From the NCBI RefSeq assembly GCF_025452235.1, contig NZ_CP104965.1, forward strand, positions 3,964,501 to 4,028,500: DNA of 64,000 nucleotides. The letters run 5' to 3'. The notes beneath the pieces are model-generated. The model ran no database searches, was not told the DNA's origin, and saw only the letters and a list, made by a program, of their open reading frames with translations. Below are positions 53,269-62,353 of the stretch, one piece after another. This DNA is from Devosia neptuniae (lineage in GTDB: Bacteria; Pseudomonadota; Alphaproteobacteria; Rhizobiales; Devosiaceae). Both the position numbers and the translations under genes were made by a program. Position 1 is the stretch's first letter, and each line of letters opens with the position of its first letter.

Positions 53269-55044
53269 TTAGAGAACCTTGGCGATGAACTCGCGGGTGC
53301 GCGGATGGGACGGCTCGTTGAACAGCCGCTCGGGCGGCCCGACTTCCAGCACCTTGCCGCCTTCCATGAACACCACGCGGTCGGCCACTTCGCGGGCAAA
53401 GCCGATTTCGTGCGTCACGATGATCAGCGTCGTGCCGGATTTGGCCAATTCCTTGATGACATCGAGCACTTCGCCCACCAGTTCGGGATCAAGCGCCGAA
53501 GTCGGCTCATCGAACAGCAGCACTTTGGGCCGCAGCGCCAGGGCCCGGGCGATGGCGACGCGCTGCTGCTGCCCACCTGAGAGGTGCCGCGGATAGGCAT
53601 CGGCCTTGTCGGCGAGGCCCACGCGGGCCAGCAGGTCCCGCGCGTCGGCAATGGCCTCCTCGCGCGGCACGCCGCCCACCGAGACCGGGGCTTCGATGAT
53701 ATTTTCGAGCGCCGTCAGATGCGGGAACAGGTTGAAGCTCTGGAACACCATGCCCACGGCCGAGCGGCGGCGGCGGATGGCGGGCTCCTTGAGCTCATAG
53801 AGCACATCGCCGCGGCGCTCATAGCCGATCAATTCGCCATCGATGCTGACCACGCCGGCATCGGCGCGCTCCAGATGGTTGATGGTGCGCAGCAGGGTGG
53901 ATTTGCCGGCGCCGGACGGGCCGATAATGGCGGTGACTTCGCCGGGCGCGATGGTTAGGCTGACATTGTCGAGCACGACATTGGCGCCAAAGCTCTTGTT
54001 GATGCCATGCAGGTCTACCCGGCCTTCGCCGGTATTGCCAAAGGCAGTGCTGAGCGGCTTGCGGGCAACGTTCGTAGCCGAGGTGCCGACCGTGTCAGTG
54101 GGCCGGCGGGCCAGGAAGCGCAGCGCCTTGTCGATGGCAGTCGGGCCGGCATCGCGGCGCGCGCCCTTGGCGAAATGCTGCTCGACGAAATATTGCACGC
54201 TGGACAGCACGATCATGATGATCAGGTACCAGACGGTCGCCACCATCAGCAGCGGAATGACTTCCAGGTTGCGGCGGTAAATCACCTGCACGGTGTAGAA
54301 CAGCTCGGGCAGCGCCAGCACGTAAACGATGGACGTCGCCTTGGCGAGGCCGATGATCTCGTTAAAGCCGGATGGCAGAATGGCGCGCATGGCCTGGGGC
54401 AGCACGATATGAATGCCCTGGCGCCAGCGGGTCAAGCCGAGTGCAGCGGCGGCCTCGTGCTGCCCTTGATCCACCGACAGGATGCCCCCGCGAATGATCT
54501 CGGATGAGAAGGCCGCCTGATTGAGGCTGAGCCCGATCAGCGCCACCGAAAACGGGCTGAGCGTCTGCACCGTGTCGAATTGGGCGAACAGGATATTGGT
54601 GAAGGGCACGCCGATATTGATGGTGGCGTAGAGATAGCCCAGATTGTTGAGCACCAGCAGCAGCACGATCAGCGGGATCGAGCGCAGCAGCCAGATATAG
54701 CCCCAGGACAGGCCCGACAGCAGCGGCGATTTGGAGACCCGCGCGAAGGCCAGTACGCCGCCGAGCAGGAAGCCGATGACCGAGGCCAGCGCCGTCAACA
54801 GCAGCGTGCGGCCCAGCCCCACCAGGACGGGTTCGGAAAAGAAGAACTGCGCGAAGACCGACCAGCCCCAGCGCTCATTGGTGAACACCGAATGCAGCGA
54901 CACCGCGATGACAAAGGCCGCAACCAGGCTCCCCACGATGCGCCAGGGATGGCGCGCCGGCACCACCCGGTAGCGGGCATAGTCCCGCGCCGAGCCCCTG
55001 CCCGCCGAACTGGTTTCCGTGCCGACTTCCGTTGCCGATGCCAT
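53269..55044 (-). CDS. Fused amino-acid ABC permease-ATPase
   Basis: 591 residues. Residues 1-290 are a His/Glu/Gln-type permease (GYIWLLRSIPLIVLLLVL, EAAAALGLTRWRQGIHIVLPQA). A linker (290-340) leads to an ATPase with GPSGAGKST (about 372), LSGGQQQR (about 492), LLFDEPTSALDPE. Normally these are two or three separate subunits (TcyL/M and TcyN). The shared frame is complete with no stop between, so it is a true fusion. A 17-bp inverted-repeat motif lies just before the start. Confidence 0.93.
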   Translation of the reverse strand: MASATEVGTETSSAGRGSARDYARYRVVPARHPWRIVGSLVAAFVIAVSLHSVFTNERWGWSVFAQFFFSEPVLVGLGRTLLLTALASVIGFLLGGVLAFARVSKSPLLSGLSWGYIWLLRSIPLIVLLLVLNNLGYLYATINIGVPFTNILFAQFDTVQTLSPFSVALIGLSLNQAAFSSEIIRGGILSVDQGQHEAAAALGLTRWRQGIHIVLPQAMRAILPSGFNEIIGLAKATSIVYVLALPELFYTVQVIYRRNLEVIPLLMVATVWYLIIMIVLSSVQYFVEQHFAKGARRDAGPTAIDKALRFLARRPTDTVGTSATNVARKPLSTAFGNTGEGRVDLHGINKSFGANVVLDNVSLTIAPGEVTAIIGPSGAGKSTLLRTINHLERADAGVVSIDGELIGYERRGDVLYELKEPAIRRRRSAVGMVFQSFNLFPHLTALENIIEAPVSVGGVPREEAIADARDLLARVGLADKADAYPRHLSGGQQQRVAIARALALRPKVLLFDEPTSALDPELVGEVLDVIKELAKSGTTLIIVTHEIGFAREVADRVVFMEGGKVLEVGPPERLFNEPSHPRTREFIAKVL

Positions 55045-55057
55045 GTCACCCTCTTAT

Positions 55058-55074
55058 TCTATAAATCTGATAGA
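55058..55074. promoter_or_regulatory. Shared inverted-repeat motif, copy 2
   Basis: TCTATAAATCTGATAGA has perfect 5-bp arms (TCTAT/ATAGA). It is 14 bases upstream of the fused transporter start and matches the motif at 59270 in 14 of 17 positions. Confidence 0.55.
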
Positions 55075-55147
55075 CATTAGGTTCGAACGAGGCGTCGCAG
55101 CAATGTGCTCCCGTTCTGTGTTTGCGATGTCTCAGGACATTTTTGCC

Positions 55148-55681
55148 CTAGGCGGCGGGCGCGCTCAGATGATCGTTGCGCGACCCCGGATGAATGCCAG
55201 CCGGCGCCAACACTTTCTCGAACGGCAGGATCTGGATGGTCTCGGGGTCGGCGGCGACGTCGAACAGTGCGGTATAGCCGCTCTTGAGATAGAGCTTGGC
55301 CGCCTCGGGCTGGCGGAAGCCCGTGGTGAGATAGACGCGGCTATAGCCCTTGGCAGCCGCCCGGCTTTCCAGCTCCGCCAGCACGCGCTGCGCCAGGCCC
55401 TGGCGGCGGTGGTCGATGTCGGTCCACATCCGCTTGAATTCAGCGGTGGTGTCGTCGTAGCGCATGAAGGCCCCACCCGCGATGGGCTTGCCGTCTCGCA
55501 ACAGCAGGACGAAGGCGCCATCAGGGTCGGCAAAGCGTTCAGGCGGATAGCGGTTCATCTCGGCCGAGGAATCTTCGCCGAAATAATTGCCATAGCGATT
55601 GCGGTATTCCACCGTGAGTTGCTCGATCAGCGGCCGGGAAATCTCGGCATTTGGCGTCGTGTAAAGAAAGCTGTCGGTCAT
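55148..55681 (-). CDS. GNAT N-acetyltransferase, possible S-substituted-cysteine acetyltransferase
   Basis: 177 residues from MTDSFLYTT; the longer frame upstream overlaps the deacylase gene. Acetyl-CoA loop DHRRQGLAQRVLAELE (about 108-125) and C-terminal GFRQPEAAKLYLKSGY. It is the last gene of the LLM/M20 unit. In the B. subtilis yxe and ytm operons a GNAT enzyme N-acetylates an S-alkylated cysteine before monooxygenation; the gene neighbours here fit that role. Substrate inferred from context only. Confidence 0.75.
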   Translation of the reverse strand: MTDSFLYTTPNAEISRPLIEQLTVEYRNRYGNYFGEDSSAEMNRYPPERFADPDGAFVLLLRDGKPIAGGAFMRYDDTTAEFKRMWTDIDHRRQGLAQRVLAELESRAAAKGYSRVYLTTGFRQPEAAKLYLKSGYTALFDVAADPETIQILPFEKVLAPAGIHPGSRNDHLSAPAA

Positions 55682-55700
55682 TTCGAAGCTCCGGAAGCAA

Positions 55701-56867
55701 TCACGCCGCGACCGCGTTGGTCGCCAGGTAATCCTGGGCCAGTTGCACCCAATAGCGGGCGGCATCGGGCAGGATGGCGTCGTTGAAATCATAATGCGGG
55801 CTATGCAGGTCGGCGCTGTCGCCATTGCCCAGGAACAGATAGCTACCAGGCCGCTGCTCCAGCATGAAGGCAAAGTCCTCGCTGGCGGTGATCGGCCGCA
55901 GGCTGGTGTCGATCCGCCCCTCGCCGAAATGCCGGCGGGCGACCTGGCGGGCGAACTCGGTTTCGGCCGCATGATTGACCAGCACCGGATAGCCGCGCGG
56001 ATAGAACACCTCGGCGCTGGCGCCGAAACTGGCCGCCTGGCTTTCCACCAGCGCGGTCAGCCGCTGCCGGATCTGCTCGCGGATAGCGGCGTTGAAGGTG
56101 CGCACCGTCAATTGCAGCTCGACACTATCGGGAATGACATTGGGCGCCACCCCACCATGGATGGAGCCGACGGTCACCACCGCCATTTCGAGCGGATCGA
56201 CATTGCGCGACACCAGCGTCTGCAAGGCCATGACCAGGCTGGCGCTGACCACGACCGGATCGACCGTCTGGTGCGGCTTGGCCCCATGCCCGCCGCGCCC
56301 ATGGATCTTGATGATCACCAGATCGACCGAGGCCATGGCCGGGCCATCGAGAAAGGCGAATTGCCCGGTGGGAATGCCGGGCCAATTGTGCAGGCCGAAA
56401 ACCGCATCGACCGGAAAGCGCTCGAACAGGCCATCCTCGATCATGGTGCGGGCGCCACTATTGTTCTCCTCGGCCGGCTGGAAAATCACCCGCAAGGTGC
56501 CGGAAAACTGCCGGCTTGCCGCCAACTGACGCGCTGCGGACAGCAGGATCGTGGTATGCCCGTCATGGCCGCAGGCATGCATCTTGCCCGGATTGCGGCT
56601 GGCATAGGCAAGGCCGGTGGCTTCCTCGATCGGCAACGCATCCATATCGGCGCGCAGGGCCAGCGAGCGTTCGCCAGGCCCCTGCCGCAGCGTTCCCACC
56701 ACGCCCGTTCGGCCGACGCCGGTTACAACATCATAGCCCCATTCGCTCAGGTACGAGGCCACCAGCGCGCTGGTTTCGTGCTCCTCATAGGCCAGTTCGG
56801 GCGCCGCATGCAGCCGGTGGCGCAGCGCCACGAAATCCTCATCGGTCACCGGCGCCGCTCCGCTCAT
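55701..56867 (-). CDS. M20-family amidohydrolase / deacetylase
   Basis: 388 residues from MSGAAPVTDED. Metal ligands: H in HACGHDGHTT (about 100-105), Glu pair in FQPAEENNSGA (about 137), H in GLHNWPG, and a C-terminal His in DLHSPHYDFND. A dimerisation domain lies in 175-290. Overlaps the LLM stop (TGATG). Amidohydrolases of this type remove the N-acetyl group in S-alkylcysteine salvage and also act on N-acyl amino acids or IAA conjugates. The context favours the first. Confidence 0.88.
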   Translation of the reverse strand: MSGAAPVTDEDFVALRHRLHAAPELAYEEHETSALVASYLSEWGYDVVTGVGRTGVVGTLRQGPGERSLALRADMDALPIEEATGLAYASRNPGKMHACGHDGHTTILLSAARQLAASRQFSGTLRVIFQPAEENNSGARTMIEDGLFERFPVDAVFGLHNWPGIPTGQFAFLDGPAMASVDLVIIKIHGRGGHGAKPHQTVDPVVVSASLVMALQTLVSRNVDPLEMAVVTVGSIHGGVAPNVIPDSVELQLTVRTFNAAIREQIRQRLTALVESQAASFGASAEVFYPRGYPVLVNHAAETEFARQVARRHFGEGRIDTSLRPITASEDFAFMLEQRPGSYLFLGNGDSADLHSPHYDFNDAILPDAARYWVQLAQDYLATNAVAA

Positions 56868-58201
56868 CAGCCGGCCGCCTTGGTGTCGGCCAGCGCATAG
56901 CGGCTTTCGCGGAATGGCAGGCCCAGGTGATCGCGCAGGGTGTCGCCAATCTGCTCGCGCGAATGGCGCCCGCGCTGTTCGAGGATCGGCAGCACCTGGG
57001 TATCGAAATCCTCGATCCCGATGCCCTGGACCGGGAAGCCCAGCACGAAGCCGTCGGATGCGGCGGTATCGACCCATTCCTCGATCTTGTCGGCGATCTG
57101 CTCGGGCGTGCCGACGAATTCGCTGCGCGGTGTCGCCGATTCCAGTGCCACTTCGCGCAGGGTCTGGCCTTTTTCCCGGGCGATGCGCTTGATGCGATCG
57201 GTGCCGGACTTGAAGTTGTTGGAGCCCAGATCGCCCAGTTCGGGGAATGGCGCATCCACATCATATTGGCTGAAATCGTGGTGATCGAAGAAGCGGCCAA
57301 GATAGGCCAGCGCCTCGCTGATATTCACCAGGTCGCGGATTTCCTGATATTTGCGCTGCGCCTCGGCCTCGGTCGAGCCCACGACCGGGCCGATTCCCGG
57401 CAGGACCTTGATGGCGTCGGCACCCCGGCCATGCGCCACTGCGCTTTGCTTGAGCTTGCTGGTCAGGACCCGGTTTTCCTCGATCGAGGCCGAATTGGCA
57501 AAAACCGCGTCAGCATGCAGGCCCGCCAGATCGATCCCCGCATCGGAGCCGCCGGCCTGGAACAGCACGGTCTGCCCCTGGGGCGAGCGCTGGATATTGA
57601 GCGGGCCTTCGGCCGAATGGAAGCGGCCCTTGAAATTGAGCCGGTGCAGCTTGGTGAAATCGGCGAACTGACCCTTGGCCCGGTCGCGCACAAAGGCGTC
57701 GTCGTCCCAGCTGTCCCACAGGCCCTTGACGATCTCGATGTGCTCGGCCGCGATTTCGTAGCGCAATGCATGGTCGGGATGGCTGGCGCGGCCATAATTC
57801 CTCGCCGATCCCTCGAGCGGGGAGGTCACCGCATTCCAGCCCGCCCTGCCCTTGCTGAGCAGGTCGATGGAGGCAAACTGCCGCGCCACGGTGAACGGAT
57901 CGCTATAGGAGGTGGACAGCGTGCCCACCAGCCCGATCTTGCTGGTCACCGTCGCCAGTGCCGAGAGCAACGCAATCGGTTCGAAGCGGTTGAGGAAATG
58001 GGGGATCGACTGCTCGTTGATATAGAGCCCGTCCGCAACGAAGGCGAAGGCAATGCCCGCCGCCTCGGCCCGCTTGGCCGTATTGAGGATGAAGTCGAAA
58101 TTGACGCTGGCGTCGGCGGGCACGCTTGGATGCTTCCAGGCGTTCATATGGCCGCCGGGGCCGTGCAGCATGATGCCGAAGGGAATGCGTTTCTGGCTCA
58201 T
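56867..58201 (-). CDS. NtaA/SnaA/DszA-type flavin monooxygenase
   Basis: 444 residues, the usual length for this subgroup (DszA, NtaA). N-terminal LLM barrel HMNAWKHPSVPADASVNFDF; RAGWNAVTSPLEGSARNYG and QAGGSDAGIDLAGLHAD are hallmark motifs. Uses FMNH2 and O2. In B. subtilis the homologue YtnJ oxidises an N-acetylated sulfur substrate in the salvage operon. Second gene of the unit starting at 59226. Confidence 0.92.
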   Translation of the reverse strand: MSQKRIPFGIMLHGPGGHMNAWKHPSVPADASVNFDFILNTAKRAEAAGIAFAFVADGLYINEQSIPHFLNRFEPIALLSALATVTSKIGLVGTLSTSYSDPFTVARQFASIDLLSKGRAGWNAVTSPLEGSARNYGRASHPDHALRYEIAAEHIEIVKGLWDSWDDDAFVRDRAKGQFADFTKLHRLNFKGRFHSAEGPLNIQRSPQGQTVLFQAGGSDAGIDLAGLHADAVFANSASIEENRVLTSKLKQSAVAHGRGADAIKVLPGIGPVVGSTEAEAQRKYQEIRDLVNISEALAYLGRFFDHHDFSQYDVDAPFPELGDLGSNNFKSGTDRIKRIAREKGQTLREVALESATPRSEFVGTPEQIADKIEEWVDTAASDGFVLGFPVQGIGIEDFDTQVLPILEQRGRHSREQIGDTLRDHLGLPFRESRYALADTKAAG

Positions 58202-58218
58202 TTTGAAGGCCCCATGAT

Positions 58219-59226
58219 TTAAGCGGAAAGTGCTGTTGGCAATGGTTGCAGCCGGGCGGCGGCGACCAGTTCGACCGCTTCGATGCGGCTATCGCCGGCA
58301 TTGGCGAAATCGATGATGAATTCGGCAATGCCATGCTGGCGCGCGAGCTGGTCGAGCGCCGCGATGATGTCCGTGCCATCGCCGGCCAGCGCCGTGGATT
58401 GGCGGCGTTCGACCGTGTAGTCGCTAACGCCGGCCTGCCGCGCATATTCAGCCGCCTGCGCCTCGCTGCCCACGGTGACGCTTTGCGCGCCCGGAATATG
58501 CACGCGATAGGGCGTGAACAATTCGGCCTGCGCCCGGGCCTCTGCCGCCGAGCGGGCCACGACAGCCGCCAGCGCAACCACAGGCGTGCGGCCACTGGCA
58601 TCGCGATAGGTCGAGATTGCTGCCGACAGCGTCGCGTCGTCGCCATTCAGATGGCGGGCAAAAACGAAGTTCCAGCCCAGTTCGGCTGCCAAGGCCGCGC
58701 TTTCGACGCTGGCCCCGAGCAAGTGCCTTTCCCCCGCATTGCGCGGCCGCGGCGTCGCATCCAGCCCCTCGGGGCGGCGCGCTGCATCGTCCGACAGGAA
58801 GCGGTCGAGTTCTTCCAGCTGGGTGCGGAAATCGGGCTTTTGGGCCAGGTCGCGACCGAATTGCAGCGCCTTGGTCGAAAGCGGCAGCCCGCCCGGCGCC
58901 TTGCCGATACCGATATCGATCCGCCCCGGCGCCAGCGCCGCCAGCAAGTTGAAATTCTCGGCGACCTTATAGGGGCTATAATGCTGCAGCATCACGCCGC
59001 CCGAACCAATGCGGATGCTCCTTGTATGGGCGGCAAGATGGGCCAGCAGGACTTCGGGCGATGAACTGGCGAGGTCAGGCGTATTGTGGTGTTCGGCCAC
59101 CCAGAAGCGCCGATATCCCAGGGCCTCGGCCCGCTGCGCCAGCGCCACAGTGCGCCGCAGGGCCAGCGCCGGGTCCTCGCCACGGACGATCGGACTCTTG
59201 TCCAGCACGCTCAATGCGTAGCTCAT
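58219..59226 (-). CDS. LLM-class flavin-dependent oxidoreductase, MsnO8-like
   Basis: 335 residues from MSYALSVLDKSPI; the upstream codons belong to the leader. N-terminal RRFWVAEHHNTPDLASSSPEVLLAHLAAHT and SGGVMLQHYSPYKVAENFNLLAALAPGRIDIGIGKAPGG are typical of the MsnO8 group. First gene of the leftward unit, with an inverted-repeat motif 44 bases upstream. Substrate unknown; partner in sulfur-compound oxidation. Confidence 0.9.
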   Translation of the reverse strand: MSYALSVLDKSPIVRGEDPALALRRTVALAQRAEALGYRRFWVAEHHNTPDLASSSPEVLLAHLAAHTRSIRIGSGGVMLQHYSPYKVAENFNLLAALAPGRIDIGIGKAPGGLPLSTKALQFGRDLAQKPDFRTQLEELDRFLSDDAARRPEGLDATPRPRNAGERHLLGASVESAALAAELGWNFVFARHLNGDDATLSAAISTYRDASGRTPVVALAAVVARSAAEARAQAELFTPYRVHIPGAQSVTVGSEAQAAEYARQAGVSDYTVERRQSTALAGDGTDIIAALDQLARQHGIAEFIIDFANAGDSRIEAVELVAAARLQPLPTALSA

Positions 59227-59269
59227 TGTTTCCCCTGCCGAATAGCAAATCACGTGCCGGGATTATAAG

Positions 59270-59286
59270 TCTACTAATTTGATAGA
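59270..59286. promoter_or_regulatory. Shared inverted-repeat motif, copy 1
   Basis: TCTACTAATTTGATAGA, with imperfect TCTAY/ATAGA arms around a 7-bp centre, upstream of the LLM unit. The same pattern is at 55058 upstream of the fused transporter gene. Confidence 0.55.
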
Positions 59287-59428
59287 TAAACGTTGCGAGG
59301 CCTGCCGGAGGCCATATTCAGAAGGCTTTTTCCCTTCCGATGATTTGCCAGCAAGGCCACGCTAGCGCCGGGGGTTACGGCAACCATTTTCGTTCGGCGC
59401 AGGACGCGGGGGAGGAATGAGCGCGCGG

Positions 59429-60283
59429 TTATTGCCTGGCCGCTGCCTGCAGCAGGTTTTTGAGCAGCATGGCGCGGGTCAACGCCCCGACAGAGCCGTG
59501 CGGTGGCGTGATCCAACCGGCCACATTCGCAACGCCCGCAGCGATATCCGAAATCATCGCGCCATCGACATAGCTGATGCCAACGCCGATCACAGCGGCG
59601 CCGGGCTTGACCATGTCGGTTTTGATCAGGTTGGGAAGTCCCGCGGCCGAAATGATGATATCGGCGCGGCGCGTGGTAGCGGCGAGGTCGCGGGAGCCGC
59701 TGTGCAACAGTGTGACGGTGGCGTCTATACCGCGTTGCGACAGCAGCACAGCCAGGGGCCGGCCCACCAGATTGCCGCGACCGATGATAGCCACTTCGGC
59801 TCCGGCCAAAGGTATGTCGTAGGCCCTTAGCAGAGTGAGGATGGCGGCCGGCGTACAGGGCAGGATGCCCGGCTGGCCGCCCAGCAAGCGCCCCAGATTG
59901 ATCGGGTGCAGCCCATCGATATCCTTGTCGGGCCGCACGGCTTCGAGCATGGCGGCTCCGTCGAGCCCTGCCGGCAGTGGCAATTGCACCATGAAGCCGT
60001 GCACGGACGCATCGGCGTTCAGCGCCGCGATGACCGCCAGCAGTTCATCCGCCGCGATCGTAGCCGGTAGCCGCATGTCCTCGACCGCAATGCCGATTTG
60101 AGCGCAATCGGCATGTTTGCGCGCCACATAGCTGGCGCTGGCGGGGTCATCCCCCACCAGTACGGTTGCCATTTTCGGCTGGATGCCGCGCGCCTTGAGT
60201 TGCGCCGCATCGGCTTTCATCTCGCCCCGCAGGCGCTCGGCGAGCTGGTCGCCGTCGAGCAGAATGGCCTGCGGATGCGGCAT
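59429..60283 (-). CDS. folD: Methylenetetrahydrofolate dehydrogenase/cyclohydrolase
   Basis: 284 residues from MPHPQAILLDG, sharing one base with the SBP stop (TAATG). FolD motifs: catalytic Lys in SYVARKHADC (about 54), VQLPLP and PDKDIDGLHP, GRGNLVGRPLA (NADP binding, about 168). Bifunctional enzyme that interconverts C1 units on tetrahydrofolate. It is unusual as the last gene of an ABC-transport operon; it may be a second copy serving C1 units from a transported substrate. Confidence 0.93.
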   Translation of the reverse strand: MPHPQAILLDGDQLAERLRGEMKADAAQLKARGIQPKMATVLVGDDPASASYVARKHADCAQIGIAVEDMRLPATIAADELLAVIAALNADASVHGFMVQLPLPAGLDGAAMLEAVRPDKDIDGLHPINLGRLLGGQPGILPCTPAAILTLLRAYDIPLAGAEVAIIGRGNLVGRPLAVLLSQRGIDATVTLLHSGSRDLAATTRRADIIISAAGLPNLIKTDMVKPGAAVIGVGISYVDGAMISDIAAGVANVAGWITPPHGSVGALTRAMLLKNLLQAAARQ

Positions 60284-61443
60284 TACTTCAGCCCGATGGA
60301 GGGATCGATGAAGCGGTTGGTGACGACGCTTTCCGGCGTCACAGCCGGGTCGGCGCGTTCGTCGAGCCCACCCTTGACCAGATCGAACAGCGCCGAAACC
60401 CGCGCCATATCGAAATCGCCCAAAGTGGCATTGCTGCCATTGGAGACCACACCGGAATCGACCAGCGCCTTGGCCGCATAGGTCATCAGGTCGGCATCGG
60501 TCTTCCAATAGCCGGCGCCGAAGCCGCCCTCGTTGAAGGCCACGATGGTCCCATTGGCCTCGACCGGGTCGGTAACATAATCCACCTCGGCCTGCTGGAT
60601 GATCGGCACCAGCTTTTCAAGGCACGGCGCCAGTTCTTCCAGCCGGTTGGTGGCGACCGAGAGCATGCCGGTATAGATCGAATAGCCCAGATCGGAGATC
60701 AGCAGATAGTCGATCGGCTTGGCCCAGTTGTTGCCGTGAGCGAATTTATAGACCTCACTGGTGACAAAGCCCTGATTGAGCCAGGTGCCATTGTTGACGA
60801 CGAAATTCTCGCCATCGCCGCGATAACCTTCCACGAACACATCGGCCGGCACGCCCTGATCGACCAGATATTTGCCGAAGGTGCGCTTGATGGTAGAGAC
60901 GTAGATCTTGCCCTTGCCGGAGGCGGCGAAGGCCTTGAGATCGTCAATGGTCTTGAAGCCTTCGGGATAGGTGGCCTGGTCCCAGAACAGGGATGTGGGC
61001 GATTTGTCGAGCGGGCTGACCACGCCGACGACCGGGAATTGCTTGGAGAAGATGAAGGCGTTGTCCAGCTCCTGGAAGCCCAGATGGGGCGTCACGCCGG
61101 CTTTGGAATTGCCCATATAGAGCGCCGAATAGGCGGTTTCGCCATCGCCCAGCCCGACCCCGCCGCCGCCTTCGAGCAGCACCAGATCGATGCCGGTCGA
61201 GCCGAGTGGCCCCTGATATTTTCCGGAGGACATTTCGCCCCCTGCCCCGATCATCTGATAGAGCCCGCCATGCTCGGCCTGGGCCAGCCAATCCTTCTGG
61301 ATGATGAAGGGATTGGGGCACACGTCGGCCAATGGGGTGGTGTAATGCGCCTTGGCGAAGGCGCCGGGCTCGGCGGCCTGGGCGGCTTGCCCTATGCCGG
61401 TAAGCGCGGTGACGGCGAGCAGTAAGGTCCTGAAGTTCATCAT
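60283..61443 (-). CDS. ABC transporter substrate-binding protein (SsuA/ThiY-like)
   Basis: 386 residues from MMNFRTLLLAV (61443) or the next Met (61440). Signal peptide cleaved after AQA/AAE. The mature protein is longer than usual NMT1 receptors, with VCPNPFIIQKDWLAQAEHGGLYQMIGAGG near the N-terminus. It is the receptor of the transporter encoded by the two upstream genes. Ligand unknown. Confidence 0.85.
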   Translation of the reverse strand: MMNFRTLLLAVTALTGIGQAAQAAEPGAFAKAHYTTPLADVCPNPFIIQKDWLAQAEHGGLYQMIGAGGEMSSGKYQGPLGSTGIDLVLLEGGGGVGLGDGETAYSALYMGNSKAGVTPHLGFQELDNAFIFSKQFPVVGVVSPLDKSPTSLFWDQATYPEGFKTIDDLKAFAASGKGKIYVSTIKRTFGKYLVDQGVPADVFVEGYRGDGENFVVNNGTWLNQGFVTSEVYKFAHGNNWAKPIDYLLISDLGYSIYTGMLSVATNRLEELAPCLEKLVPIIQQAEVDYVTDPVEANGTIVAFNEGGFGAGYWKTDADLMTYAAKALVDSGVVSNGSNATLGDFDMARVSALFDLVKGGLDERADPAVTPESVVTNRFIDPSIGLK

Positions 61444-61496
61444 TGTTGTCCCATGTGAAGAATTTCGGTGTGCGCGGGTCTGGCTTGTACCTCGCG

Positions 61497-62350
61497 CTAC
61501 CTCCCCCCGACTCGTGCCATTCTGAAAACAGCCGGTTTCCAAGCCAGCTGAACAGCAGATAAACCGAGATCGACAGCACCGACGACACCAGCAATGCGGC
61601 ATACATCTGTTCGTATTTGAAATCGATCTTGGCGTTGATCAGCATCTGCCCGAGCCCCCCGGGGCCGGACAGGAAAAACAGTTCCGACACGATGGCGCCG
61701 ATCACCGCGAGCCCCGCCGAAATACGCAGCCCGGCAAACAGCGTCGGCGCCGCCGAAGGGAAACCGGCCTTGACCAGCATGGTGGGCCAACCGGCCTTTT
61801 GCAGGCGGAACAGGTCGATAATGCTGCGATCGACACTCTTGAGGCCGAGCAGCAGCGTGGTCGGAATGGAAAAGAAAGTGAAGAGCGCCACGATCAGCAC
61901 TTTGGGCAGAAAGCCGAAGCCCAGCGCCGATTGCAGCAGCGGAATGATCGCCAGGATCGGGATGGATTGCAGCGCGACGAGGTAGGGAAAGATGGCCTTT
62001 TCCATGACCTGGAAGCGGAACATCACCACGCCCAGCAACATGCCGATGGGAATGGAAATGGCCAGCCCCGCCAGCGCAATCGATAGCGTGGTGACGGCAG
62101 CGTTGAACAATTGGCCGAGCACTGCGGGCTGGCTGAAGGCCTGGGTCCACAGGCCCTCAAGCGTCGGCATCAGGAATTGCCGGTGGGTTTCCAGCCCCGA
62201 GCGCGTCCAGATATAGGCGATGACGACCAGCACGCCCATCAGCAGCGGCGGCAGCAGGGCAGCGGCAAAGCGCTGCGACATACCCGGCCGCGCGGCCAGC
62301 GGCTTGGCGAGATAGCGTTCCACGGCGAGCTTGCGTTGGGATTTTGCCAT
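61497..62350 (-). CDS. ABC permease (SsuC/ThiX type), frameshifted at a C6 run
   Basis: About 284 residues if one base is added at the run of six C on plus strand (61503-61508), giving an end ...WHESGGR and a stop at 61497. As it stands the frame runs through the binding-protein gene in a wrong frame to 60944, adding about 185 shadow residues. Six membrane segments and the EAA-like loop LKSVDRSIIDLFRLQKAGWPTMLVKAGFPSA (about 165-195) define a SsuC-like permease. Confidence 0.82.
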
Positions 62351-62353
62351 AGT

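Noticed and set aside
56516..58222. 568-codon open frame opposite the LLM and M20 genes
   Set aside because: Shadow of two well-supported genes; no family motif.
60944..61496. C-terminal extension of the SsuC-like permease into the binding-protein gene
   Set aside because: It is the binding-protein gene in a wrong frame, produced by the C6-run indel.
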